A DNA stretch of 64,000 nucleotides from Saccharopolyspora indica (GCF_027853965.1 NZ_JAQGLB010000020.1:62001-126000), one strand, 5' to 3'. Positions 1 to 8,679 are shown, counted from the stretch's first letter. A program made the numbers and translations. The notes: generated by a model from the sequence alone, not told the origin.

Positions 1-1002
1 CTGGCCGTGCTCTTCTTCGTGATCGCCGCTGTGCTGTTCGGCATCTTCCTGATCGGCTTCATCCGCGACCGGCGTCGGGTGCGCAACGGCGTCTACCTGT
101 TCTTCTGCCTGATGTTCGTGCTCGCCGGGCTGCTGTTCGAACTCGCCAAGATCAACGAGTTCGCCGCGGCGCTGACCCTCGCGGTGCTGGTGATCATGGT
201 GCCGGTGACGGTGCTGGTGCTCGCCGGGTTCCTGATCGCCAACGGGATCACGATGCTGCGCCGGGAGGGCAGGCGGGTGGCGAACCTGCTGTCGCTGGCC
301 GCCGGGCTCGGGATCATCGGGTTGATCGTGCTGAGCTTCGTGGCCAACTACTTCCAGCTGGGCGCGGTCTCGGCGTTCGTCAACGCCGTGACCAGCGTGC
401 TGTTCTACGTGTCGTTCCTGTTCGTGTGCTTCCTGCTGTACTCCTTCGTCTACGGCAAGTTCCCGCACAAGACCGATGTCGACTTCATCGTGGTGCTCGG
501 CTCCGGCCTGCTCGGTTCCCGGGTGCCGCCGCTGCTGGCCAGCAGGCTCGACCGGGGCCGCGCGGTGTTCGAGGCCGAGCGCGCACGGGGCAGGGAACCG
601 CTGCTGGTCACCTCCGGCGGGCAGGGGCCGGGCGAGGAGCTGCCCGAGGCGCGTGCGATGGCCGACTACCTGATCGAGCGCGGGGTGCCCGCCGAGCAGG
701 TCCTGGTCGAGGACCAGTCGCGCACCACCGACCAGAACCTCCGGTTCAGCAAGGCGATCATGGCGGAGGTCAAGCCGGACTTCCGCTGCCTGGTGGTCAC
801 CAACAACTTCCACGTGATGCGGGCCGCGCGCATCGCCCGCGCGGAGAAGGTCAACGGCCAGGTGATCGGTTCGCCCACCGCGCGGTACTACTGGCCGAGC
901 GCGACGATCCGCGAGTTCGTGGCGGTCTTCCTCTCGCACAAGGTGATCAACGGCGGCATCTGCGTGCTGCTGTTCCTCGGCGGCCTGGCCCCGAACTCCT
1001 GA
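1..1002 (+). CDS. YdcF/SanA-like (DUF218) membrane protein, 5' end cut by window
   Basis: The frame is open from the first base, so the true start is probably upstream. The visible part (about 333 residues) has four or five hydrophobic segments in the first 150 residues. A soluble domain starts near residue 160 and carries the DUF218 signatures: DFIVVLGSG, then LVTSGGQGPGEELPEA, then TNNFHVMRAARIAR. A last membrane segment lies at the C terminus. DUF218 proteins (YdcF, SanA, ElyC) are linked to envelope integrity and peptidoglycan precursor handling; the enzymatic activity is not settled. The gene is followed after about 100 bp by an unrelated membrane protein on the same strand. The family call is firm; the cellular role is not. 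Confidence 0.8.
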   Translation: MAVLFFVIAAVLFGIFLIGFIRDRRRVRNGVYLFFCLMFVLAGLLFELAKINEFAAALTLAVLVIMVPVTVLVLAGFLIANGITMLRREGRRVANLLSLAAGLGIIGLIVLSFVANYFQLGAVSAFVNAVTSVLFYVSFLFVCFLLYSFVYGKFPHKTDVDFIVVLGSGLLGSRVPPLLASRLDRGRAVFEAERARGREPLLVTSGGQGPGEELPEARAMADYLIERGVPAEQVLVEDQSRTTDQNLRFSKAIMAEVKPDFRCLVVTNNFHVMRAARIARAEKVNGQVIGSPTARYYWPSATIREFVAVFLSHKVINGGICVLLFLGGLAPNS

Positions 1003-1105
1003 GGCCGGGGCACGGGTTCGAGCCCTCCCGGATAGGATCGCCGCGTTCATCCGCGGGGGCGTGCGCTGACTCCCGCGCTGCTTCGTCTTGAGTGAAGGGG
1101 AGTTC

Positions 1106-2251
1106 GTGAGCACGCGAATGCTTCCGGCTGTGGTGGCCATCGTGCTGGGGGCGCTGCTGGCGATCGCGCTGTTCGTCCCCTACGTCGCCAGGCAGTACCG
1201 CAGGCGCGGCGAACTCGGCATCGGAAATGCCGCGCTGGCGCTGGCCGGGCTCGTCTACAGCCTCGGGCTGGTCGCCTACGTGCTGCTCCCGCTGCCCGCC
1301 ATGGGCCCGGACTTCTGCGCGGTCTACGGCACCAGCGCTCCACAGTGGACCCCGTTCAACTTCCTCACCGACATGGAGAAGGAAGCGATCGGCACCGGGA
1401 TCGCCGCCACCTTGCGCAACCCGGCGCTGACCCAGGTGCTGCTGAACGTGGCGCTGTTCCTGCCGCTGGGCATGTTCGTCCGGTACATGTTCCAGCGCAG
1501 CGTGCTCGCCACCACGGCGATCGGCCTGGGCGTGTCGCTGCTGATCGAGCTGACGCAGGTCACCGGCATCTGGTTCCTCTACCCGTGCGCGTACCGGCTG
1601 TTCGACGTCGACGACCTGATGGCCAACGGGCTCGGTGCGCTGCTCGGCGCGCTCGCGGCACCGGTGCTGCGAGCGGTGCCGGGCCAGCGCCTCGACACCG
1701 ACCCGGGCCAGCCGAGGCCGGTGACCAGGTCGCGGCGGCTGCTGGCGATGGTGTGCGATCTGATGGCCTACCAGTTCACCGCCGTCGTCTTCGGCACCGC
1801 CGCCAACGTGGGCCTGCTCGCCGTGCACGGCGATCTGATCAGCGGCGACATCGGTCCGCTGCCCGAGCTGGCCGGGTACGCCGAGGTGACCGCGGTGGCG
1901 CCCTGGGTGCCGTGGTTGCTGCTGGCGGTCGTCGTACCGCTGGTGGGCAAGGCGCCGAGCCTCGGTCAGCGCATCGTGCGGTTGCAGGCCACCAGGAGCG
2001 ACGGGCGACCGGCCGGGCCGGTGATGCGCATGGTCCGCAGCCTGTTCGGCGTCGGGGGCTACGTGTTCCTGACCCAGTTGGACACGGCGCTTTCGGCTGG
2101 AGGAATGCTGGGGACGGTCGCCACCTGCTACGGCCTGGCCTCGCTCATCGCGCTGTTCCCCACGGCCGGGCACCGCGGGCTGTCCTACGTGTTCACCGGC
2201 CTGCGGCTGACCGACTCGCGCGCCGTCGACCGGGCCGAGGTGCTCAGCTGA
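1106..2251 (+). CDS. VanZ-like and RDD domain membrane protein
   Basis: About 381 residues. The first about 200 form a VanZ-like domain: several membrane spans, NVALFLPLGMF, then a LIELTQ segment and FDVDDLMANGLGALLG. The remainder is an RDD domain (LLAMVCDLMAYQFTA, then PSLGQRIVRLQ with the usual basic segment). I chose GTG 1106 because AGGGGAG lies 4 bases upstream; a TTG six codons earlier has no ribosome site. VanZ-like proteins are common in actinomycetes, and without a vanHAX cluster there is no reason to call this glycopeptide resistance. Its stop overlaps the 3' end of the convergent histidine kinase gene by 8 bp. The specific function is unknown. Confidence 0.8.
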   Translation: MSTRMLPAVVAIVLGALLAIALFVPYVARQYRRRGELGIGNAALALAGLVYSLGLVAYVLLPLPAMGPDFCAVYGTSAPQWTPFNFLTDMEKEAIGTGIAATLRNPALTQVLLNVALFLPLGMFVRYMFQRSVLATTAIGLGVSLLIELTQVTGIWFLYPCAYRLFDVDDLMANGLGALLGALAAPVLRAVPGQRLDTDPGQPRPVTRSRRLLAMVCDLMAYQFTAVVFGTAANVGLLAVHGDLISGDIGPLPELAGYAEVTAVAPWVPWLLLAVVVPLVGKAPSLGQRIVRLQATRSDGRPAGPVMRMVRSLFGVGGYVFLTQLDTALSAGGMLGTVATCYGLASLIALFPTAGHRGLSYVFTGLRLTDSRAVDRAEVLS

Positions 2252-3473
2252 GGTCGCGCGGCTGCGCGGGGAGCGTGGCCGACACCTCGAAGCCGCCGTC
2301 GGGCAGCCGATCGGAGCTGATCTCGCCACCGGCCAGCTGCACCCGCTCGGCCAGGCCGATGAGGCCCTGGCCGCCGCTGGGCAGGCTGCGCTGGAAGCCC
2401 GCCGCCGGGCGGCCGTTGCGGATCGAGAGGGCGAGCTGCTTCGGCCGGTAGTCCAGCGCGACGGTGGCCCGCGCGCCGCCCGCGTGCTTGTGGACGTTGG
2501 TCAGCGCTTCCTGCACGACCCGGTACGCGGCGCGCTCCACCTGGTCGGACAGGTCGCGGCGGTCGCCGGTGAGGACCAGCTCGACGTCGAGCCCGGCGTC
2601 GCGGGAGGCCGAGACGAGCGATTCGAGGTCCTTGAGCTTCGGCTGCGGCGGCTCCGGCGTCTCGTCGCCGGGGTTGGCGCGCAGGACGCCGATCATCTGC
2701 CGCAGCTCGTCCAGCGCACCGCGGCCCACCTGCTGGATGGTCGCCGCCGCGCTGACCGCCTTCTCCGGGTCGGCCTTGGCCACCATCTCCAGCGCCCCGG
2801 CGTGCACCACGACCAGACTCACCTGGTGCGCAACGGAATCGTGCATCTCGCGGGCGATGCGGGCGCGTTCCTCGCTGCGCGTGCGCTCGGCGATCAGGGC
2901 GCGTTCGCGCTCGGCGCGCTCGGCCCGCTCCACCCAGTGCACCAGCCGCGTGCGGCGGCCCGCCATGTAGCGGCCGATCACGATCGGGAAGAAGAGGAAG
3001 AGCGACCAAGCCGTGAGGCTGGTGAGGAGGGATTCGATGTTCCCGCCGAACCCGTTGATCAGCCACGAGGCGAGTTCCTGCAGGACGCACAGCGCCGCGA
3101 CGCCCCAGATCTGCCAGTTCTTCCGGCCGTAGGCGCCCAGCGCGTACAGAGCGGGCAGCTGCGCCAGCGACGACATCGGCTCGATGAAGCGCAGGACCGT
3201 GGTGATGACGACCACGGTGATCGGGAACCGGCGCATGCCCAGCAGCGCCAGCGCCCCGATCAGCGCACCGGTCAGCAGCGGCAGCGCCGCACCGAAGTCC
3301 GGGCGGTTCTGCAGGACGTTGATGGCCGAGAGCGCGAAGGTGATCGCGCTGATGGCGGCCAGCACGACCCACCGCGGCACGCCCGCGAGCCAGGACGGTC
3401 GCGAACCGACGAACGGTGCTTCGTCCGGTTCGGCGGTGCTCGGCGCGGGCGCGTTCAGCTTCTCGGTAGCCAC
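2244..3473 (-). CDS. NarL/DesK-type sensor histidine kinase
   Basis: About 409 residues. The N-terminal half has four or five membrane spans (about residues 35-165) and no large extracellular sensor loop. A short linker leads to a HisKA_3 dimerisation domain with phospho-acceptor His211 in REMHDSVAHQ. The HATPase domain follows, with an N box (EALTNVHKHAGG) and a G box (GQGLIGLAERV). It should autophosphorylate and signal to a NarL/LuxR-type response regulator. None is adjacent: the neighbours are a VanZ/RDD protein (convergent) and a DUF418 protein (divergent), so it looks orphan here. The signal is unknown. Confidence 0.9.
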   Translation of the reverse strand: MATEKLNAPAPSTAEPDEAPFVGSRPSWLAGVPRWVVLAAISAITFALSAINVLQNRPDFGAALPLLTGALIGALALLGMRRFPITVVVITTVLRFIEPMSSLAQLPALYALGAYGRKNWQIWGVAALCVLQELASWLINGFGGNIESLLTSLTAWSLFLFFPIVIGRYMAGRRTRLVHWVERAERAERERALIAERTRSEERARIAREMHDSVAHQVSLVVVHAGALEMVAKADPEKAVSAAATIQQVGRGALDELRQMIGVLRANPGDETPEPPQPKLKDLESLVSASRDAGLDVELVLTGDRRDLSDQVERAAYRVVQEALTNVHKHAGGARATVALDYRPKQLALSIRNGRPAAGFQRSLPSGGQGLIGLAERVQLAGGEISSDRLPDGGFEVSATLPAQPRDLS

Positions 3474-3639
3474 GCGGCGAGCCTATGGCAACCGGCGTCG
3501 CGCCGGATGAACCCCGGGTCGTACTCCCCGGGTATGACGAGACCGCGCCGCACGCGATCTCCGTGCGCCTGGCGGATGATCGGCGAATGCACCTGGAGTC
3601 CGACGCCTGCGCAGCGCACCCGGGAATAGCGTTCGCCGC

Positions 3640-4869
3640 ATGGTTTTCACGAACGAAAGTCCGACGGTGCGAATCACCCCGGGCCCAGCCCGCACCCGCC
3701 TCGACGGCGTCGACATCGCCAGGGGTCTGGCGGTGCTCGGGATGTTCGTCGCGCACGCCGGTCCGGCCATGCTCGACCCGACCGCCGGTGGTGCGGCGGA
3801 ATTCCTGGCGGGTCTCGGCAACGGGCACGCCTCGGTGCTGTTCGCCGTGCTGGCCGGGGTTTCGCTCGCGCTGCTGACCGGCGGCAGCCGGCCGCACGAG
3901 GGCTCGGTGCTGCGCCGGGACCGGGTGCGCATCGCGGTGCGCGCGGTCGTCCTCTTCGTGCTCGGCATGGTGCTGACCCAGCTGGGCGCGCAGATGATGG
4001 TGATCCTCTCGTTCTACGCGCTCTACTTCCTGCTGGCGCTGCCGTTCCTGCGCGTGCGCCCCGCGGTGCTGGCCGTGCTCGCCGCGGTGTGGGCGATCGC
4101 CGGGCCGATCGCGTCCTTCTTCATCCGCGGCGCCTGGACCAGCGCGGACACCGTGGGCGGCGCCCTGTCGTTCACCGACCTGACCTCGTGGGACACCGCG
4201 GTGGCGGGATTCCAGCGGCTGCTGCTCGACGGCGCCTACCCGGTGCTGACCTGGATGCCGTTCGTGTTCGCCGGGCTGGCCGTCGGGCGGCTGGACCTGC
4301 GGTCGACGGCGGTGCGGCTGCGGCTGCTGATCAGCGGTGTCGTGCTGGCCGTGATCGGCGCGGGCAGTTCCTGGCTGGCCCTCAACGTTTTCGGCGGCCT
4401 CCGCGCCCTGGAGCCGTTCCTGACCAACCTGGCGCCGATCGCCGCCGAGATCGGCAAGGAACCCGTCGAACTGCTGCAGATGATGGGCTTCGGCGTCGTT
4501 CCCACGACTTCACCGGCGTTCTTGCTGCTCAACGCCCCGCACGCCGGCACTCCGTTCGAGATCGTCGCTTCGACCGGTGCCGCCCTCGCAGTCCTGGCGC
4601 TCTGCCTGTTCGCGGGTGACCACCTGCGCACGCTGCTGGCCCCGCTGTCGGCGGTCGGTGCGCTCGCCCTGACCGTGTACACCGCGCAGGGCCTGCTGCT
4701 GGAGCCGGTGCTGGTCGGGCTGAGCTGGCAGCCGTGGCTGCCGCTGCTCACCCTCGCGCTGGGTTCGCTGGTGTTCTGCGCGCTGTGGCGGCCGCTGCTC
4801 GGCCGCGGACCGCTGGAGCGGGTCCTGCACTGGACCTCCACCAGGACCGCCGACCTGGTCGTCCGGTGA
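3640..4869 (+). CDS. DUF418-family integral membrane protein
   Basis: About 409 residues with roughly ten hydrophobic segments. The N-terminal signature RLDGVDIARGLAVLGMFVAH is the hallmark of DUF418/heparan-N-acetyltransferase-like membrane proteins. The C-terminal part has the DUF418 pattern ALTVYTAQGLLLEPVLV. Members are thought to be membrane acyltransferase-like proteins, but substrates are unproven. The start is uncertain: ATG 3640 has no clear ribosome site, while in-frame GTG 3667 has GAAAG 7 bases upstream. The gene is transcribed away from the histidine kinase and ends just before a strong hairpin. Confidence 0.8.
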   Translation: MVFTNESPTVRITPGPARTRLDGVDIARGLAVLGMFVAHAGPAMLDPTAGGAAEFLAGLGNGHASVLFAVLAGVSLALLTGGSRPHEGSVLRRDRVRIAVRAVVLFVLGMVLTQLGAQMMVILSFYALYFLLALPFLRVRPAVLAVLAAVWAIAGPIASFFIRGAWTSADTVGGALSFTDLTSWDTAVAGFQRLLLDGAYPVLTWMPFVFAGLAVGRLDLRSTAVRLRLLISGVVLAVIGAGSSWLALNVFGGLRALEPFLTNLAPIAAEIGKEPVELLQMMGFGVVPTTSPAFLLLNAPHAGTPFEIVASTGAALAVLALCLFAGDHLRTLLAPLSAVGALALTVYTAQGLLLEPVLVGLSWQPWLPLLTLALGSLVFCALWRPLLGRGPLERVLHWTSTRTADLVVR

Positions 4870-4872
4870 GTC

Positions 4873-4914
4873 CCGGTGGGCGCCGGCTTCCCGCGCGAAG
4901 CCGGCGCCCACCGG
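4873..4914 (+). terminator. Perfect 18-bp inverted repeat after the DUF418 gene
   Basis: The arms 4873-4890 and 4897-4914 are exact inverse complements (CCGGTGGGCGCCGGCTTC) around a 6-base loop, starting 3 bases after the DUF418 stop. There is no T-tract, so it resembles the U-less hairpins common downstream of actinomycete genes. It separates the DUF418 gene from the bla-type operon. Confidence 0.65.
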
Positions 4915-4941
4915 CCGGTCCGGCAGTGATTGGATCGACCC

Positions 4942-5799
4942 GTGGATCTGCTTCGCCATCTCCGGTTCTTCGTGGCGGTCGCCGAGGAAGGGCACTTCGG
5001 GCACGCCGCCGACCGCCTCGGCATGACCCAGCCGCCGGTTTCGCAGGGCGTGCAGCGGCTGGAGGCCAGACTCGGCATCACCCTGCTCACCAGGGGATCG
5101 CGCGGGGTGCAGCTGACCACCGCCGGGGCCGAGCTGCTGCCCAGGGCGCGGGCGCTGCTCGACGGCGCGGAGCAGTTCGAGGAGGAAGCCCGGCGGCAGC
5201 GGGAGAACCGCGGCGCGGTGCGCATCGGCGTCATCCCGGCGCTGAGCGACCGGCAGGTCGCCGCCTGCACGGCAGCGGTGCGCGCCGCGGCACCGGACCC
5301 GGCCGCCCGCACCGTGATCACCACGACCGCGCCGACCACCGACCTCGTCGAAGCGGTCGCGGCCGGCCGCCTCGACTGCGCGGCGGTGCACCACCCGGCG
5401 CTGATCGGTGCGCTGACGCCCGGCCCGGTCCTGAAGATCCCGCGCTGGCTGCTGGTCCCGTCCGACCGCAAGCCCTCCATCCGCGGCCTGCGCGGCCTGG
5501 CCTGCGCGACCGCCCCGCGCAACCACGGCACGCCCGCGTTCGACCTGCTCGTGGACACCTTGCGGGCCAAGGGGCTGGACCCGGACTTCCTGCCCGCGCC
5601 CGGTGATCGCGAAGCCCTCACCGCCGTCGCGGCGGGCCGGGCGTTCGCGCTGACCACCGACCCGGAGCTGGACGGCCCGGGCGTGCTCCGGGCGCCGGCG
5701 GGCGACGACCTGGCGCTGCGGGTCCGGCTGATCTGGCAGGAGTCCGCGGCCGAGGACGTGCGCACCGCGTTCGAGGCGTCCCTGCGAGGTGACCGGTGA
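4942..5799 (+). CDS. LysR-family regulator, BlaA/AmpR-like by context
   Basis: About 285 residues. The N-terminal winged helix-turn-helix reads LLRHLRFFVAVAEEGHFGHA followed by AADRLGMTQPPVSQGVQRLE, typical LysR. The rest is the periplasmic-binding-like effector domain. GTG 4942 is preferred over TTG 4930 because LysR proteins begin with the motif MxLLRHLRFF. Its last codon overlaps the next gene (GTGA), so the two are translationally coupled. The next gene is a class A beta-lactamase-like protein without export signal, and the one after is a real class A beta-lactamase. A LysR gene beside a cytoplasmic beta-lactamase-like gene is the arrangement of the S. cacaoi blaA-blaB regulators. Control of the downstream beta-lactamase is therefore likely but inferred. 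Confidence 0.88.
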   Translation: MDLLRHLRFFVAVAEEGHFGHAADRLGMTQPPVSQGVQRLEARLGITLLTRGSRGVQLTTAGAELLPRARALLDGAEQFEEEARRQRENRGAVRIGVIPALSDRQVAACTAAVRAAAPDPAARTVITTTAPTTDLVEAVAAGRLDCAAVHHPALIGALTPGPVLKIPRWLLVPSDRKPSIRGLRGLACATAPRNHGTPAFDLLVDTLRAKGLDPDFLPAPGDREALTAVAAGRAFALTTDPELDGPGVLRAPAGDDLALRVRLIWQESAAEDVRTAFEASLRGDR

Positions 5800-6686
5800 G
5801 CCCGGTCGAGCGGCGGATCCGCGAGGTGCTCGCCGACGCCGGTGCCGAGGGCTGGGTGCACGCGACGCAGTTCGGCGGCGGGCGGGAGATCTGCGTCGGC
5901 GCCGACGAGCTGGTGGTCACGGCCTCGGTCTACAAGCTGCCGCTGCTGGTGGCGATGTGCCGGGCCTTCGACGACGGCCGCCTCGACCCGCGCGCGACGG
6001 TGCGGATCGACCCGCCGTCCTGCACGCCGGGCCCGAGCGGCTTCTCGACGTTCCTCGACCCGGTGACGGTGTCCTGGCGCGATCTGGCCGCCTCGATGAT
6101 CGCGGTGTCCGACAACTCCGCCGCGGACGTCATCCTCGGCGCCGTCGGCCTGGACGCGGTCGCCGACGTGCTCGACGACCTGGGGCTCAGCCGGACCCGC
6201 GTGGTCGGCGGCACCGCCGACCAGCACGCCTCGCTGGTCCGCGACCTGGGCACCACGACGGCGGCGGAAGCGTTCGAGCTGCTGGGCAACAACGACGCCG
6301 CGCGCACCGTCAGCGCCTACGACCCGGCCTACGCGAGCGCCACCACACCGCGCGAGATGACCCGGCTGCTGGAGCTGATCTGGACCGACGCGGTGGCCTC
6401 GCCGCAGCAGTGCGCGTTCATCCGGCGGCTGCTGGGCAACCAGATCTGGCTGCACCGGGTGCGTTCCGGCTTCCCGTTCCAGGGCGTGCGGGTGGCGGGC
6501 AAGACCGGCACCGTCGGTGCGGTGCGCAACGAGGTGTCGGTGGTGGAGTTCGAGGGCGAGGAGCCGGTCGCGGTGGCCGTGTTCACCCTCGCCGCGCGAG
6601 CCGACTCCGCGCTTCCCCGGGTGGACACGGCGATCGGGGAGTGCGCCTGGGTCGCGGTCAACGACCTGCGCTCCGGGCGGATCTGA
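5796..6686 (+). CDS. Cytoplasmic class A beta-lactamase-like protein, BlaB-like
   Basis: 296 residues with the penicillin-recognising motifs: S44-V-Y-K47 (SxxK), S105-D-N107 and K236-T-G238. Two things set it apart from a working secreted beta-lactamase. There is no signal peptide (MSPVERRIREVLADAG), and the omega-loop glutamate motif (ExxLN) is not visible between SDN and KTG. BlaB of Streptomyces cacaoi, encoded after the LysR gene blaA, is a cytoplasmic protein of this kind needed for beta-lactamase induction (established for that species). The start codon overlaps the LysR stop. I infer a regulatory or sensing role; a serine hydrolase with another substrate is the alternative. Confidence 0.82.
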   Translation: MSPVERRIREVLADAGAEGWVHATQFGGGREICVGADELVVTASVYKLPLLVAMCRAFDDGRLDPRATVRIDPPSCTPGPSGFSTFLDPVTVSWRDLAASMIAVSDNSAADVILGAVGLDAVADVLDDLGLSRTRVVGGTADQHASLVRDLGTTTAAEAFELLGNNDAARTVSAYDPAYASATTPREMTRLLELIWTDAVASPQQCAFIRRLLGNQIWLHRVRSGFPFQGVRVAGKTGTVGAVRNEVSVVEFEGEEPVAVAVFTLAARADSALPRVDTAIGECAWVAVNDLRSGRI

Positions 6687-6709
6687 GAAATTTTTTCCGC
6701 CGGTAGCTG

Positions 6710-6723
6710 CCGGTCGCGACCGG
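6710..6723. promoter_or_regulatory. 14-bp palindrome between blaB-like gene and beta-lactamase
   Basis: CCGGTCGCGACCGG is a perfect palindrome 24 bases after the stop of the blaB-like gene, just past an A/T-rich patch (GAAATTTTTT at 6686-6695). It may be an operator or part of a 3' hairpin. No binding data can be read from sequence. Confidence 0.3.
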
Positions 6724-6810
6724 GTGCGCGCTGCGGCCATATCGAACCGCTATCGCCGTGCGGTCGGCAGTGGATTGGCGCGATCGCGCGGGTGCTGCTT
6801 GATTGGTCCC

Positions 6811-6826
6811 GACCGGACTTCCGGTC
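6811..6826. promoter_or_regulatory. Palindrome just upstream of the beta-lactamase start
   Basis: GACCGGACTTCCGGTC has 7-bp arms around CT and ends 22 bases before the TTG start of the class A beta-lactamase. Its position fits an operator overlapping a promoter or 5' leader. It is a candidate site for the LysR protein encoded upstream, although it does not show an obvious T-N11-A LysR core. Confidence 0.35.
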
Positions 6827-6848
6827 TTCGGACTGAACGGAGAAGTAC

Positions 6849-7748
6849 TTGCGGCACAACGAAATCCGACTCGGGCGACGCGCTGTCCTGGGGGCGCTGC
6901 TGGCCGTTCCGGCACTGGTGGCGTGCGGCACCGTCGAGGGAGCTCCGCCGCCCGCTCCTGCCCCGCCCGGTCCCGACCTGGCCGAGCTGGAGCGCCGCTA
7001 CGACGCCCGCCTGGGCCTGTACGCGATCAACGTCCGCACCGGCCGGACGCTGGTGAACCGCCCCGACGAGCGGTTCGCGCTGTGCTCCACCTTCAAGACC
7101 TACGCCGTCGCGGCCCTGCTGCGCGACCACGGCCTGAACAGCGGCTACTTCGACAAGGTCATCCGCTACACCAAGGACGAGCTGGTGAGCCACTCGCCGG
7201 AGACCGAGAAGCACGTGGACACCGGCATGACGGTCCGCGCGCTCTGCGAGGCGACCATGAAGGTCAGCGACAACACCGCGGCCAACCTGCTGCTGCGCGA
7301 ACGCGGCGGCCCGCAGTCGATCGCGCCGTTCGCCCGCTCGATCGGCGATCCGACCACCCGGCTGGACCGGTGGGAGACCGAACTGGGCACGGCGATCCCG
7401 GGCGACGAGCGCGACACCTCGACCCCGGCCGGGCTCGCCGCGGGCTACCGGGCGCTGGTGCTCGGCGACGCGCTCGCGGCACCGGAGCGCGACCAGCTGA
7501 CCGAGTGGCTGCTCGCCAACACCACCGGCGACGAGTGCATCCGCGCCGGGGTGCCGCCGACCTGGCGCACCGGTGAGAAGACCGGCGCGGGCGACTACGG
7601 GACGCGCAACGACGCGGGCGTCACCTGGACCGAGGACGGCACGCCGATCGTCATCGCGATCATGAGCACCAGGCCGAGGCAGGACGACGAGTACCGCAAC
7701 GAGCTGCTCGCCGACACCGCCCGCGCGGTCGCGGCGCACCTGCGCTGA
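6849..7748 (+). CDS. Class A beta-lactamase, twin-arginine lipoprotein
   Basis: 299 residues. The signal sequence carries twin arginines (GRRAVLG) and a lipobox ending at Cys26 (LVAC), so it should be exported by Tat and lipid-anchored outside the membrane. A proline-rich linker follows. Catalytic motifs are complete: S80-T-F-K83, S140-D-N142, the omega loop W175-E176 (Ambler Glu166) and K244-T-G246. TTG 6849 is chosen because GGAGAAG lies directly upstream and the twin-arginine sequence begins there. It follows a LysR gene and a BlaB-like gene on the same strand, with 162 bp holding two palindromes before it, suggesting its own regulated promoter. It should hydrolyse penicillins; the spectrum cannot be read from sequence. 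Confidence 0.92.
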   Translation: MRHNEIRLGRRAVLGALLAVPALVACGTVEGAPPPAPAPPGPDLAELERRYDARLGLYAINVRTGRTLVNRPDERFALCSTFKTYAVAALLRDHGLNSGYFDKVIRYTKDELVSHSPETEKHVDTGMTVRALCEATMKVSDNTAANLLLRERGGPQSIAPFARSIGDPTTRLDRWETELGTAIPGDERDTSTPAGLAAGYRALVLGDALAAPERDQLTEWLLANTTGDECIRAGVPPTWRTGEKTGAGDYGTRNDAGVTWTEDGTPIVIAIMSTRPRQDDEYRNELLADTARAVAAHLR

Positions 7749-7858
7749 CCAGCTCGGGCGCCATCGCGGAAACCGCGGTTGCCGACGGGCGACCGCGGTC
7801 TCGCGCTGCGGGTCCTGGAGTCCGCGGAACCGGCATCCGTTGCACGGGTGCCCTGGGC

Positions 7859-8524
7859 TCAGGACTCGAAGAAGCCGACCACCTCGCCGAACACGCCGGT
7901 GTCGGTGAGGAATCCGAGGTGCGTCTGGCAGGCGACCACGGTGTTGTCGGCACCGTCCACGGCCGTGCTCTGGTAGGGGAGGATCACGCCGTCGCACGGC
8001 GAGTACCAGGTCGCGTAGGCGGTGTCGCCGGGCGTTTCGTCACCGGAGTTGAGCTGCTGCTCGAAAGCGGATCCGGGCACCATCTCCCGGCACGAGGCGT
8101 TGACCAGGCACGCGTTCGCGGCCGTGGTGCCGTGGTTGGCGCCCGCCAGCGACGCCCAGTGCGCCACCTGGGCGTGGCCGCCGAGCTCCTTCAGGTACCA
8201 GCGGCTGACGAGCCCGCCCATCGAGTGGTTGACGATGTCGACCTGCTCCGCCCCGGTCTCGGCCAGCACCCGGTCGACGAACGCGCCCAGCTCGGCGGCG
8301 CTGCGCTCGCTGGACTGGCTCCAGTCGTACTCGAACGCGTGCAGGTCCGACTGGTCGTAACCGTTGGCGCGGAAGTACGCCTCGGCAGCCGTCCAGTTGG
8401 AGTCGCTGCCGGTGTAACCGTGGACGAAGACGACGGGGTGCGAACCCGCCGCGCTGGCAGGGGCGGTCGGCGCCAAGACGGCGAATGCCGTGCACGCCAG
8501 AAGAACACCGATCAGCCGACGCAT
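7859..8524 (-). CDS. Secreted triacylglycerol lipase/esterase (alpha/beta hydrolase)
   Basis: 221 residues. ATG 8524 is preceded by GAGGAGGG at good spacing; the frame is open further upstream but without a ribosome site. A Sec signal peptide ends at ASA, giving a mature start near AGSHPVVFVHG. The oxyanion segment HGYTG, the nucleophile in NHSMGG, a likely Asp in SPCDG and the catalytic His in CQTHLGF complete the triad. Several cysteines suggest disulfides in an extracellular enzyme. This matches the small secreted lipase (EstA/LipA-like) group of actinomycetes. It is divergent from the LAL regulator at 8680. Confidence 0.88.
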   Translation of the reverse strand: MRRLIGVLLACTAFAVLAPTAPASAAGSHPVVFVHGYTGSDSNWTAAEAYFRANGYDQSDLHAFEYDWSQSSERSAAELGAFVDRVLAETGAEQVDIVNHSMGGLVSRWYLKELGGHAQVAHWASLAGANHGTTAANACLVNASCREMVPGSAFEQQLNSGDETPGDTAYATWYSPCDGVILPYQSTAVDGADNTVVACQTHLGFLTDTGVFGEVVGFFES

Positions 8525-8679
8525 GCGGCCCTCCTCGTTGAGCGGGAACGGATGGCGGAGAGCTTCGCGCCCCCGGTGCGTTCCGGGCATCGGCGAAATC
8601 ACCAGTCCGCGCGCCGGATGACCGCGGTTACGACGTTGGGCGTGTTTCCCGGCGGCGATCCCACCCGCACACTGACCCC

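Noticed and set aside
1106-2251. VanZ domain as glycopeptide resistance
   Set aside because: VanZ-like domains are widespread in actinomycetes and no vanHAX, vanR or vanS genes are present.
4236-6740. An 834-codon minus-strand frame
   Set aside because: It lies opposite the DUF418, LysR and BlaB-like genes and its translation is low-complexity Arg/Ser/Ala text without domains.
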